DNA of 15,080 nucleotides from the NCBI GenBank assembly GCA_002728035.1, contig PBUZ01000057.1, positions 1 to 15,080 on the forward strand, written 5' to 3'. A program made the translations under genes and the position numbers. How positions within the stretch are numbered: the first letter of the stretch is position 1; the number at the start of each line of letters is the position of its first letter. This stretch comes from Methanobacteriota archaeon. GTDB lineage: Archaea; Thermoplasmatota; Poseidoniia; Poseidoniales; Poseidoniaceae. Below are positions 7,088-14,597 of this stretch, in pieces. Below the pieces are notes generated by a model. That model was not told where the DNA came from. It saw nothing but the letters and a program-made list of their open reading frames with translations, and searched no databases.

Positions 7088-7943
7088 CCGATGGTTTCCA
7101 ATTTGGTGGGCGCTTCTCGAGGAAGGATGACAACCCTTCCTGGCCTTCGTTTGACCCCCGCATCTTGCTGGTGAAATCCAGGGTCCATTCCCGTAGTTCC
7201 TCATCGGAGCCCGTCCATCGGTCAAAGCCAAGTGTGAGTTCTTTGGCCAGCATAACGGCTGATGGTCCGGTCGTGAGGACTTCATCTACAATGCTCTTGA
7301 CGGCTTCGTCCAGTGCGTCGCCGTCATCGACGATGCGCTCCACAAATCCGATTCGCAGTGCTTCTTCGGCTTGAACTCGGCTGGCTTGCATGGCGAGGCG
7401 CCGGAACGTGGCCGAGCCAAGGCGTCGATACACGTAGGGGCCAATGACGGCCGGTAAAATGCCAAGTTTCCCCTCTGAGAGGGCGATTCGAAGGTTTGAG
7501 GTGCCCACGACATAATCACAACAAGCGATCAGACCAGCGCCTCCTCCCAGGGCAACGCCCTGTACGGCTGCAACCGTGAAACAAGGGTGCGCCCAAAGGC
7601 CGTTGAACAAACGGTCAAGTCGCTTGGAATCTGCTCGATTCTCTTCGGGCGTGTTGGCTCCCGCATCTCGCATCATGTTGATGTCTGCGCCGGCGCAGAA
7701 ATGCTTCCCGTCACCGCGCAGCACAAGGGTTCGCAAGTAGGGCACCCCTTGGTCGTCGTGGAGACGATCTTGTCGCCCAGCACTGCGCTCAGCGGTCCAT
7801 TCGAAGAGCGTGATGAGCTCCTGAATCATGGCGACGTTGAGTGCGTTAAATTTCTCGGCACGGTTCAAGGTGATTCGGGCTTGGTCGCCGACGATGTCCA
7901 TAGCCACGAGTTCTGTCGCAGGGGGTGAATCCATATTGGTCAT
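7077..7943 (-). CDS. liuC: Methylglutaconyl-CoA hydratase (LiuC-like crotonase)
   Basis: A 288-aa crotonase-fold enzyme. The oxyanion hole segments are HFCAGADI (81-88) and VALGGGAGL (130-138). The motif ALSEGKLGILPAVIGPYV (154-171) closely follows the ALSE-x-K-LG-x-IPAVISPYV block of LiuC-type 3-methylglutaconyl-CoA hydratases; Glu157 matches the catalytic glutamate retained in that subfamily, while Gly replaces the other crotonase glutamate, as in LiuC. The predicted step is 3-methylglutaconyl-CoA to HMG-CoA in leucine breakdown, in the cytoplasm. Its placement between the MccB gene and the biotin carboxylase gene supports this. ATG 7943 has GAGG (7951-7954) 7 nt upstream; the ATG at codon 4 is possible too. 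Another crotonase activity cannot be excluded by sequence alone. Confidence 0.85.
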   Translation of the reverse strand: MTNMDSPPATELVAMDIVGDQARITLNRAEKFNALNVAMIQELITLFEWTAERSAGRQDRLHDDQGVPYLRTLVLRGDGKHFCAGADINMMRDAGANTPEENRADSKRLDRLFNGLWAHPCFTVAAVQGVALGGGAGLIACCDYVVGTSNLRIALSEGKLGILPAVIGPYVYRRLGSATFRRLAMQASRVQAEEALRIGFVERIVDDGDALDEAVKSIVDEVLTTGPSAVMLAKELTLGFDRWTGSDEELREWTLDFTSKMRGSNEGQEGLSSFLEKRPPNWKPSDES

Positions 7944-7953
7944 AACAAATCCT

Positions 7954-7979
7954 CAATTGAAAAATTAAAATCTTAATTG
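7954..7979 (-). repeat. AT-rich 26-bp dyad, copy 2 (between mccB and the hydratase gene)
   Basis: On the minus strand it starts CAATTA and ends TTAATTTTTCAATTG, near-identical to the copy at 5075-5100. It begins 5 bp after the mccB stop codon and abuts the GAGG ribosome binding site of the hydratase gene, filling most of the 41-bp gap between the two genes. Its position after a stop codon and its T-tracts fit a terminator or attenuator; its symmetry and repetition fit an operator. Confidence 0.5.
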
Positions 7980-7984
7980 GAAAA

Positions 7985-9595
7985 TCACATTCGGAAGATA
8001 CCGTACCTATGGTCGGGAAGCGGTGCATTTCTGGCTGCAGCAAGGCACAGTCCCAAGACATCCCGTGTATCCCTCGGATCGATGATACCGTCGTCCCAAA
8101 GCCGTGCGGTGGAGTAGTAGGGGCTTCCTTCGGTGTCGTACTTGTCGAGAATGGGTTGGCGAAACGCCTCGAGTTCTTCGCCCGTCAACGGTTCGAGGCC
8201 TTCTCGGGCTCGTTGGTCTTGCTTGACGGTGGTCAGCACGTCGGCTGCCTGTGGGCCTCCCATCACGGAGATACGGCTGTTTGGCCACATGAAGAGGAAC
8301 CGTGGGTCGTAGGCTCGTCCACACATACCGTAGTTGCCCGCCCCGTGCGAGCCGCCCACGATGACGGTAAACTTCGGCACGTTCACGCAGGAAACGGCCG
8401 TAACCAATTTTGCCCCATCTTTGGCGATGCCCCCTGCCTCGTAGTCCTTGCCGACCATGAAGCCCGTGATGTTCTGCAAGAACACCAAGGGGATACCTCG
8501 CTGACCGCAAAGTTCGACGAAGTGGGCGCCTTTTTGGCTGGATTCTGAAAACAGGATGCCGTTGTTTGCAACGATGCCAACCTTGTGGCCGTGGATGTGG
8601 GCAAAGCCACACACGAGGGTTGTGCCGTAGCGGGATTTGAACTCGTGGAACCGAGAACCGTCAACGACACGCGCAATGAGTTCTCGAACATCCACCGGCG
8701 TTCGGTTGTCCGAAGGGATCAACCCGAGCAAGTCCTCAACATCGTGTGCGGGTGCTTCGGGTTCCTGGAGCGCTGCAGGCGCTTTGCTGACCGGTCCAAG
8801 GTTTTCCACGACATTGCGAACCATGCGCAACGCTTCGTCTTCGTCTTCGGCAAAGTGGTCGGCAACACCCGATTGTGCTGTGTGGACATCGGCTCCACCC
8901 AATTCTTCAGCCGTCACCTCTTCTCCAGTAGCAGCCTTCACCAACGGTGGTCCTGCAAGGAAGATCGTGCCGTTTCCTTTCACGATGATGGATTCATCTG
9001 ACATCGCTGGAACATAGGCCCCGCCAGCGGTGCAAGAGCCGAGAACAGCAGCGACTTGCGGAATGCCATCGCCCGACATGCGTGCTTGATTTCGGAAGAT
9101 GCGACCAAAGTGCCCGATGTCGGGAAACACTTCGTCTTGCATGGGTAAGATGGCGCCTCCTGAATCGACGAGGTAAATGCATGGCAGATGGTTTTCATGA
9201 GCAACCGTTTGAGCCCTGATGTGTTTTTTGACCGTCATCGGGTAATAGGAGCCGCCTTTGACGGTGGCGTCGTTCGCCACGAAGAGGCATTCACGGCCGT
9301 GGACCATGCCAATACCCGTGACGATGCCAGCGGAGTGGGCTCGGCCATCGTACAGTTCAAAGGCAGCGAGTGGAGACAATTCGAGGAAGGCTGTGCCAGG
9401 GTCAATGATGCGCTCAATTCGTTCACGAGCAAGATGCTTGCCGCGCGAACGATGCCGTTGGACATACTTGTCACCGCCGCCCATGGAGGCGATGTCGAGA
9501 CGTTCACGTAGTTCGTTGAGAAGGGCAAGGTTGTGCGATTTTCGCTCGGCAAACTCTGGGTCAGCACGGTTGACCCTCGTTGGCAGCCTGTCCAT
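7985..9595 (-). CDS. mccB: Methylcrotonyl-CoA carboxylase, carboxyltransferase (beta) subunit
   Basis: A 536-aa carboxyltransferase of normal length for MccB. The N-terminal crotonase-like half holds [18 protein letters not shown] (43-60), [21 protein letters not shown] (105-125) and [16 protein letters not shown] (186-201). The C-terminal half holds [16 protein letters not shown] (344-359), [19 protein letters not shown] (373-391) and [19 protein letters not shown] (414-432), followed by [11 protein letters not shown]. The [12 protein letters not shown] and FSES-x-x-KG-x-HF segments are those of methylcrotonyl-CoA rather than propionyl- or acetyl-CoA carboxylases. It transfers the carboxyl group from biotin to 3-methylcrotonyl-CoA in leucine catabolism. 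ATG 9595 is preceded by GAGGGC (9601-9606). A weak TATA-like GAGATTAAG (9631-9639) lies in the 68-bp gap upstream and could start the cluster's transcript. Confidence 0.92.
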   Translation of the reverse strand: MDRLPTRVNRADPEFAERKSHNLALLNELRERLDIASMGGGDKYVQRHRSRGKHLARERIERIIDPGTAFLELSPLAAFELYDGRAHSAGIVTGIGMVHGRECLFVANDATVKGGSYYPMTVKKHIRAQTVAHENHLPCIYLVDSGGAILPMQDEVFPDIGHFGRIFRNQARMSGDGIPQVAAVLGSCTAGGAYVPAMSDESIIVKGNGTIFLAGPPLVKAATGEEVTAEELGGADVHTAQSGVADHFAEDEDEALRMVRNVVENLGPVSKAPAALQEPEAPAHDVEDLLGLIPSDNRTPVDVRELIARVVDGSRFHEFKSRYGTTLVCGFAHIHGHKVGIVANNGILFSESSQKGAHFVELCGQRGIPLVFLQNITGFMVGKDYEAGGIAKDGAKLVTAVSCVNVPKFTVIVGGSHGAGNYGMCGRAYDPRFLFMWPNSRISVMGGPQAADVLTTVKQDQRAREGLEPLTGEELEAFRQPILDKYDTEGSPYYSTARLWDDGIIDPRDTRDVLGLCLAAARNAPLPDHRYGIFRM

Positions 9596-9663
9596 GTTCA
9601 GCCCTCAAAACACCCCAACAGATGCTTGCACTTAATCTCATGGAAGCCGAGGACACCAGCGCC

Positions 9664-11040
9664 TCAAACGCCCAACATCAAGCGGCCGATGTCACGGATG
9701 CCTGGGGCGAGTCCCACGATGAGCACGGCCAAAACGATGAGCAAGCGGAAATGTTGCTGCCGCTGTTCGACTCGCATCTGAACGAAGAGCCATACGATCA
9801 GGCCAACCAAGGCCGTTTTCACGAGCGCAAACAACCACGCACCCTCGCCCCAGTCTACGCCTAGGGAATCGTTGATGCTTCCACCAAACTGAATCACAGC
9901 ATCGCTCACAGGGTGCTTCTCCCCGTAGCCAAACATATCGATGCCCACCATGGTGGCAAAGCCGTCACACAACTGACCAAACACCATCCCCAAAACCATC
10001 GGGTGAGCCAGCAGGGCTTTGTTGGACAGGAATTCGACGGGGTGGTCGGCCCATTTGGCTTGTTCATCTTCCCATTGTTTGATGCCGATTCCTGCGGGAA
10101 GAACGCCTGCACTGTACCCGGTGAGACGAAGTTGCTGAGCATCCTCCCTCCCCATTGAATAAAGCGCATAACAGACGATGGCGGGAAGCCCAAGCACGAT
10201 GAGGGCTGGCCAAAGGGTGATGTCACCGGAGGCGCGACCACTTTCCTGTGCCCACGGTGTTGCAGCGAATTGGATCCAATGCGCCAAGCCCAAGACAACG
10301 GCACTGGAGGCGAACGCCATCATGCCGCGGGTCATGGCCACCCAACCACGGGTTGTGACCAGACTCACAAGCAACGTGACGGTTGCAGCCGCCAATCCGA
10401 GTGAGCCCAAGGTAAACTCGATGTTTTCGTGTCCGGCATATGCGGGCTGGTAAAGCAGGTACCAGTGACCCATCAGCGCCGCGAAGAGCCCGCCGAACAG
10501 AAGCGTTTGTTGAGCATCTTCTGCTCGGTCGCTGGTCAATCCGTCGAAGCGCCGTCCGAGCAGGTGGCTCAGTACAGCGATGCCCACCAACCAAGCGGCG
10601 AGGTGAAGGTGAATGATGGGTGAAATGAACAAGACATCTTGCGATGAAGAGAAGAAATCAGCGTCCTCGAGAACCCGAAGCACCGGTGCAAGACAGACCC
10701 ACGCGATGAGGGCCAAGGTCATGCGCTCATCGCACGGCAATTTCCACTTGCGAAAAATGGCTTGCAACAGCACCACGCAGGCGAGCATGCTCACGGTGTA
10801 GATGGCGGTGTTTTGCGGTGTATACCCCGCATCACCTGCGACACCAGCATCTTTGACGACAGGATCCCAGATGATGGGCTTCAACGTCTCGGTCCAAACC
10901 GTGTCAAAGGCCAGCATCAATCCTGCCAATACCATCAAACCAAAGCCAACAGCGACCCATATCACGACCTTTTCAGCCGTGGTGTATTCATCATCTGGAA
11001 GCGGTGGGGTGTGGTTTGAACCATCCTGGGCATCGTCCAT
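9664..11040 (-). CDS. DUF63 family polytopic membrane protein
   Basis: A 458-aa protein with about ten hydrophobic segments after an acidic N-terminal tail of roughly 20 residues. The family marks of DUF63, an archaeal membrane family of unknown function, are DERMTLALIAWVCLAPVLRVLED in the first third, HPMVLGMVFGQLCDGFATMVG with GYGEKHPVSD (about 371-380), and the terminal PGIRDIGRLMLGV. Usual members are nearer 270-300 aa, so this is an enlarged form with extra helices in the middle. Start choice: ATG 11040 is favoured because GAGGGTG (11045-11051) is spaced 4-6 nt before it. GTG 11049 and ATG 11046 are in frame but overlap that site. It lies about 56 bp after the FKBP gene and is probably co-transcribed with it. 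No reaction can be assigned. Confidence 0.85.
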   Translation of the reverse strand: MDDAQDGSNHTPPLPDDEYTTAEKVVIWVAVGFGLMVLAGLMLAFDTVWTETLKPIIWDPVVKDAGVAGDAGYTPQNTAIYTVSMLACVVLLQAIFRKWKLPCDERMTLALIAWVCLAPVLRVLEDADFFSSSQDVLFISPIIHLHLAAWLVGIAVLSHLLGRRFDGLTSDRAEDAQQTLLFGGLFAALMGHWYLLYQPAYAGHENIEFTLGSLGLAAATVTLLVSLVTTRGWVAMTRGMMAFASSAVVLGLAHWIQFAATPWAQESGRASGDITLWPALIVLGLPAIVCYALYSMGREDAQQLRLTGYSAGVLPAGIGIKQWEDEQAKWADHPVEFLSNKALLAHPMVLGMVFGQLCDGFATMVGIDMFGYGEKHPVSDAVIQFGGSINDSLGVDWGEGAWLFALVKTALVGLIVWLFVQMRVEQRQQHFRLLIVLAVLIVGLAPGIRDIGRLMLGV

Positions 11041-11059
11041 GCTCATCACCCTCGCTCAA

Positions 11060-11075
11060 GCAACCCAACGGTTGC
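11060..11075 (-). repeat. Perfect hairpin in the FKBP-DUF63 gap
   Basis: GCAACC (11060-11065) and GGTTGC (11070-11075) pair perfectly across a 4-nt loop, just upstream of the ribosome binding site of the DUF63 gene. A second small stem, TCGG/CCGA (11083-11094, 4-nt loop), lies between it and the FKBP stop. Together they could set different expression of the two genes from one transcript or mark an mRNA processing site. This is inference. Confidence 0.4.
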
Positions 11076-11096
11076 ATCTCTATCGGCTTTCCGACT

Positions 11097-11936
11097 TCAC
11101 TCTTCTTCTTGGGAAGCAGAGAGACGAGCGATAAGGTCGGCCTTCTTGCCACCAACGGGCAATCCTGCAGCCTTGCATCGCTCCTTGAGGTCAGCCACCG
11201 AGAGTTTGGAGAGGTCCTCGCTTTCCTCAGCTTCGTCTTCGTCGTCCATGACGCCGAATCCACGGGGTTCGTGGACTTCGATGAAAGAGACTTTTCCGCA
11301 CTCAACTGCGTCGCGGATGATGGTGACCAAACGGAACTTCATCATGGCAGCGTTGGTGTCAAAGAGCATGGTTTGAGGCAGCACGATGTTCAGGTCATCG
11401 CCGTCAAAGGAGACGCCGAAGTCGCTGTGACCGGTGTTGGATTCAAGCAACGCCGTGACCTGTTCTTCCTTGCCTTCAACGACCTTCACGATCTTGAACG
11501 AGTATTTCAGCGTCTTTCCAGCCATTGGGTGGTTGTAGTCGATACGGGCACGACCGGCTGCAAGGTAGGAGAGGTAGCCTTGTCGTCCTCCGACGGTCAC
11601 GGGTGCGCCGATGTAGAGGGAGTTCGGGTCTTTGACAGCACGAATGAGCTTGTCAATGCTGATCGTTTCAATCTGTTGAGCGTCCTTCTCGCCGTAGGCT
11701 TCGGCGGGCTCGATGACGATTTCAATCTCCTTGTTGGCCTTGGCTTCGCCGAGAGCAGCCTCAAAACCAGGAATGAGGTTGCCACCGCCGACCACACAAA
11801 CCATCGGGCTGTAGGAGCGCCCTTCTTGGTGCATCTCGTGCTCTTTCGCCACCGCTTCTCGAGTGGTTTCGATCAAGTCACCGCTTTCGTTGTTGTACAA
11901 TTCATAATCAACATGGACAATTGTTCCTTCTTCCAT
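11097..11936 (-). CDS. SlyD-like FKBP-type peptidyl-prolyl isomerase with C-terminal SAP domain
   Basis: A 279-aa cytoplasmic protein. Residues 1-152 form a SlyD-like archaeal FKBP: TIVHVDYELYN at the start, GGGNLIPGFEAALGEAK (50-66), PAEAYGEKD (77-85), an inserted flap (about 86-130), then DYNHPMAGKTLKYSFKIV (133-150). A middle region (about 153-225) resembles the extra domain of long archaeal FKBPs. After an acidic linker (about 230-241) comes a SAP motif, LSKLSVADLKERCKAAGLP with GGKKADLIARL (about 242-272), a helix-turn-helix-like fold that binds DNA or RNA. The expected role is proline isomerisation and chaperoning of nascent or folding proteins; the SAP end suggests tethering to nucleic acid or ribosomes. 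GGAGG (11944-11948) sits 7 nt before ATG 11936, a strong ribosome binding site. Confidence 0.9.
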   Translation of the reverse strand: MEEGTIVHVDYELYNNESGDLIETTREAVAKEHEMHQEGRSYSPMVCVVGGGNLIPGFEAALGEAKANKEIEIVIEPAEAYGEKDAQQIETISIDKLIRAVKDPNSLYIGAPVTVGGRQGYLSYLAAGRARIDYNHPMAGKTLKYSFKIVKVVEGKEEQVTALLESNTGHSDFGVSFDGDDLNIVLPQTMLFDTNAAMMKFRLVTIIRDAVECGKVSFIEVHEPRGFGVMDDEDEAEESEDLSKLSVADLKERCKAAGLPVGGKKADLIARLSASQEEE

Positions 11937-11980
11937 AGCCTTGCCTCCAAGGGAATGATTCGGCGACCAGCCCCCCCTTC

Positions 11981-12003
11981 ATAATTGCATTGGAAGCAAT
12001 TAT
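11981..12003 (-). repeat. 8-bp perfect hairpin overlapping the ccmF stop
   Basis: ATAATTGC (11981-11988) and GCAATTAT (11996-12003) pair perfectly across a 7-nt loop. The second arm contains the TAA stop codon of ccmF (12000-12002). On the minus strand the stem is followed by a run of seven G, not T, so it is not a classical T-tract terminator. It lies in the 63-bp gap before the FKBP gene and might be an operator, a processing site or a 3'-end stabiliser. Confidence 0.45.
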
Positions 12004-14537
12004 TCTTCTTCACCGCTGGAATCGTGGTCTTGGGTGCTGATTCGTCCCCCGTTCGTTGCGCCTACCAGCGTGACCATGGCCATGCCACCCATCATCGTCA
12101 CCCACCCCAGCCAGACAACATGCGAGTGAGGCAGGTTGTACACCGTCACCCGAACGAGCTCGACGTTTTCGAGATTTCCGCCTTGAGCCGTCGCCATCAT
12201 CGCACCCGCTTGGCTACCATCAAAGATGAACACGACGTCACCTGTCAACCTCGTGAGCGTGGCTACTTCTGACCGAGGAACCCCTTGTGCATCAAAACGA
12301 AGCGTTCCCGGTGTCACCTGACCGATTTCGGCGCCTACTGCACCGTCCTCCATTTCGTACACCGTGATGTTCACGCCGATGAACCCATCTCCGACTTCGA
12401 GGTTGTTGCTGTCGAGGATGAAGTCCGTAAACTCGAACCCGAGGCCGTCGTGAAGGATGACTTCATCTTTCACCAAGGAAAGGCGGTGTTCAGCCGAACC
12501 ACGGTCGACGAGCACGGTCGTGGACAGGTGGCCGAGCAGCAGCAACAACAGCCCCAGATGAACGATGTGCGCTCCGAGAGGGATACGTTTCCATGTTCCT
12601 TTTTTGCGTGCTTTGTTGATGTTCTCGCCAACTTCTCGAATCATCGGGGCTGTCGCCAAGGTGAGCATCGGCAACGAGATCCAAACGATATGTCCTCGGG
12701 TCAAGTGCTCGGAAACGAGCGTTGAACTGTCCCTGCCAAAGGCATCCGGTGCGAACAGAACGCCCAACACGGAAAGCAGGCTTGCGCCGCCTAGGAGCAT
12801 CAAGGTGTGGCCGGTGTCGTCTTGGCGACGGGTGTACAAGAAGAAAGCAGCACCAAGCGCTGCGAGGAAAGGTGCGCCATAGAGTTCGTGAGCCTCGAAG
12901 TTCACGGCGTCAATGCTCGCCAGCAACAAGACCCAAGTGAGCACAAGGTACAGGCTCACCAACAGGACACTGGCCCACAAAGCCATGCGCAGTTGGTGCT
13001 TTCGCCCCGTCCAACTGAAGTCGTCTTCACGTTCCTCCTGCGGAGCAGCCAGCCATGGGAAGACGAACATCAGCAAAATGAATCCAGCAACGGGCAGTGT
13101 CAGCATTTGTGACCACGCCAAACCGAGGCCAAGCATCACGCCTCCTGCCGCCCATGGCCAGGCCTCAAGGGCCTTCTTTGAACGGTAGAGCGGTACAAAC
13201 AGCACGGTGGTCGCCACGGCGATGAAGACGTCCAACGTCATGGCGTATACGACGAGAATGAGCACAACATCCAACGGAACAGGTCCCAGCGAGGGGTACC
13301 TCCATCCATCGTCTTGAACCCTTCCGCTTTGCGGGCGCTGGAATCCGGTAGCAAGCAGCGGTGCGAGAAGCACCACGATGAAGGTGATTTGAGGCACCAA
13401 CATCCACGAAAGACCCTCACCGTTGTTTCCCGTCAACAGCAGGCAGCCAAGCAGGGCAAACCACGCCGGGATGGACATGGGCCAGCTGGCAGAAACGTTC
13501 GGGGGCGCATCGTCTGAAGAAGTCCTTTGAACGGTAAGCCAACAGCCGATGATGACCAACATCCAAGCGACGTAGGTCATCACTTCCGTGGCCGCCGCAT
13601 CGTCCCTCAACACCATCAAACGGCCAAACACATCGGATGGAGGGGTGCTGCTGTCCGAGGTCACGAATGTGTGGACAGAAGATGCCCAGACGCCGCCTGC
13701 TCGCGTCACGGTGGTGGCGAACAGCGAGAAAAAGCCTGCAGCGAGCCCTGCACCGATCCAGATGTCGTCACCAACCTTACCAGGTCTTGTTCGCAAGTGA
13801 ACGAGCATCACCAGTGCCAACCACGGCAAAAACGACCCCGTTTCCACAGGGTCCCAAGCCCAATAACCTCCCCAATCAAGGATCAAGTAGGCCCAAAGGC
13901 CGCCCAATCCAATACCGAGGGTGGCGATCAACAGGCCAGGGCGGGCGATTGACAGCATGCGTTGTCCAAGGCCGCTTGTCTCTCGGGTGTAGGCGGCCGA
14001 AATGGCGATGGCCGTGAGGTGGAGGCACAACGAGTAGGTCAAGAAAATCAGCGGTGGATGGATGACCATTAAATCGGTCTGAAGCAGTGGATTGAGGCCA
14101 GAACCGATGAAGAAGGCAGGTGTGGCTTTGAACGGGTCGAGGGAGAAGGCGATCAGCAGCAAGGTGAGACTCATCAGATGGCTCCAGCGAAGGCGCCATG
14201 CATAGGCACCGTTGTCGGTTTGCATTTCCCCTTGAAGCGGGCGTCGCCAAATCCACGAGATGAGCGACATCCATCCGAGCCACATCAAGAGCGGGCCTTC
14301 ACGCGCGGCCCACGTTGCTGCAAATCGATACTTGAGTGGAAGTGCTTCGCCACCGAACGCAGCCACGTGATGAATGGAGGTGTCGTTGATGATGAACAAG
14401 CCTGCCAAGGTAACGAACGGGAGCACCATGGCGAGGTGGAGCACAGCTGAAAGCACCGTTGAACGCTCATGGAGTCGGGGGTTCCAAATCAGTGCCCCAA
14501 CCGCAACGAGGGCCAACCACATCGTGACCCCCCACAT
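12000..14537 (-). CDS. ccmF: CcmF-type cytochrome c heme lyase
   Basis: An 845-aa membrane protein with about 15 hydrophobic segments. The WWD-type heme-handling motif reads WGGYWAWDPVETGSFLPWL (222-240). It is flanked by MVIHPPLIFLTY (157-168, with His160) and ASSVHTF (285-291, with His289), the two histidines that in CcmF ligate heme at the outer face. The N-terminal block NDTSIHHVA to LKYRFAATWAAREGPLLMW matches CcmF FF-x-NDTS and W-x-x-x-EGS segments. GAHIVHLGLLL (655-665) starts the CcmF C-terminal part, followed by an extracytoplasmic domain (about 675-805) and a last helix. It attaches heme to apocytochrome c CXXCH motifs outside the membrane. Length is somewhat above the usual 630-700 aa. 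No other ccm gene is in the window. ATG 14522, preceded by GGGGGGT (14527-14533), is an alternative start five codons in. Confidence 0.88.
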   Translation of the reverse strand: MWGVTMWLALVAVGALIWNPRLHERSTVLSAVLHLAMVLPFVTLAGLFIINDTSIHHVAAFGGEALPLKYRFAATWAAREGPLLMWLGWMSLISWIWRRPLQGEMQTDNGAYAWRLRWSHLMSLTLLLIAFSLDPFKATPAFFIGSGLNPLLQTDLMVIHPPLIFLTYSLCLHLTAIAISAAYTRETSGLGQRMLSIARPGLLIATLGIGLGGLWAYLILDWGGYWAWDPVETGSFLPWLALVMLVHLRTRPGKVGDDIWIGAGLAAGFFSLFATTVTRAGGVWASSVHTFVTSDSSTPPSDVFGRLMVLRDDAAATEVMTYVAWMLVIIGCWLTVQRTSSDDAPPNVSASWPMSIPAWFALLGCLLLTGNNGEGLSWMLVPQITFIVVLLAPLLATGFQRPQSGRVQDDGWRYPSLGPVPLDVVLILVVYAMTLDVFIAVATTVLFVPLYRSKKALEAWPWAAGGVMLGLGLAWSQMLTLPVAGFILLMFVFPWLAAPQEEREDDFSWTGRKHQLRMALWASVLLVSLYLVLTWVLLLASIDAVNFEAHELYGAPFLAALGAAFFLYTRRQDDTGHTLMLLGGASLLSVLGVLFAPDAFGRDSSTLVSEHLTRGHIVWISLPMLTLATAPMIREVGENINKARKKGTWKRIPLGAHIVHLGLLLLLLGHLSTTVLVDRGSAEHRLSLVKDEVILHDGLGFEFTDFILDSNNLEVGDGFIGVNITVYEMEDGAVGAEIGQVTPGTLRFDAQGVPRSEVATLTRLTGDVVFIFDGSQAGAMMATAQGGNLENVELVRVTVYNLPHSHVVWLGWVTMMGGMAMVTLVGATNGGRISTQDHDSSGEEE

Positions 14538-14549
14538 GGCTCATCGGTG

Positions 14550-14562
14550 GAGGGCGACCCTC
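14550..14562 (-). repeat. Short hairpin between the reductase gene and ccmF
   Basis: GAGGG (14550-14554) and CCCTC (14558-14562) pair perfectly across a 3-nt loop in the 60-bp gap before ccmF. No T-tract follows it on the minus strand. It may be only incidental; I see no clear TATA box in this gap, so ccmF may be co-transcribed with the upstream reductase gene. Confidence 0.25.
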
Positions 14563-14597
14563 AAGGCCTTTGCTCAATGCTCGCTGGCGGAAACGTG

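Noticed and set aside
7088..7285. N-terminal extension of the biotin carboxylase to 7285
   Set aside because: The extra 66 residues lie entirely inside the hydratase gene in another frame and show no resemblance to biotin carboxylases, which begin at about IKVLVANRGE.
11004..11984. Long plus-strand open frame (326 codons) opposite the FKBP gene
   Set aside because: It is antisense to a gene with clear FKBP and SAP motifs, has no recognisable domain, and is explained by codon bias keeping the opposite frame open.
11981..12003. Classical intrinsic terminator after ccmF
   Set aside because: The stem is perfect but is followed by G residues rather than a T-tract and overlaps the stop codon, so only an unspecified hairpin is reported.
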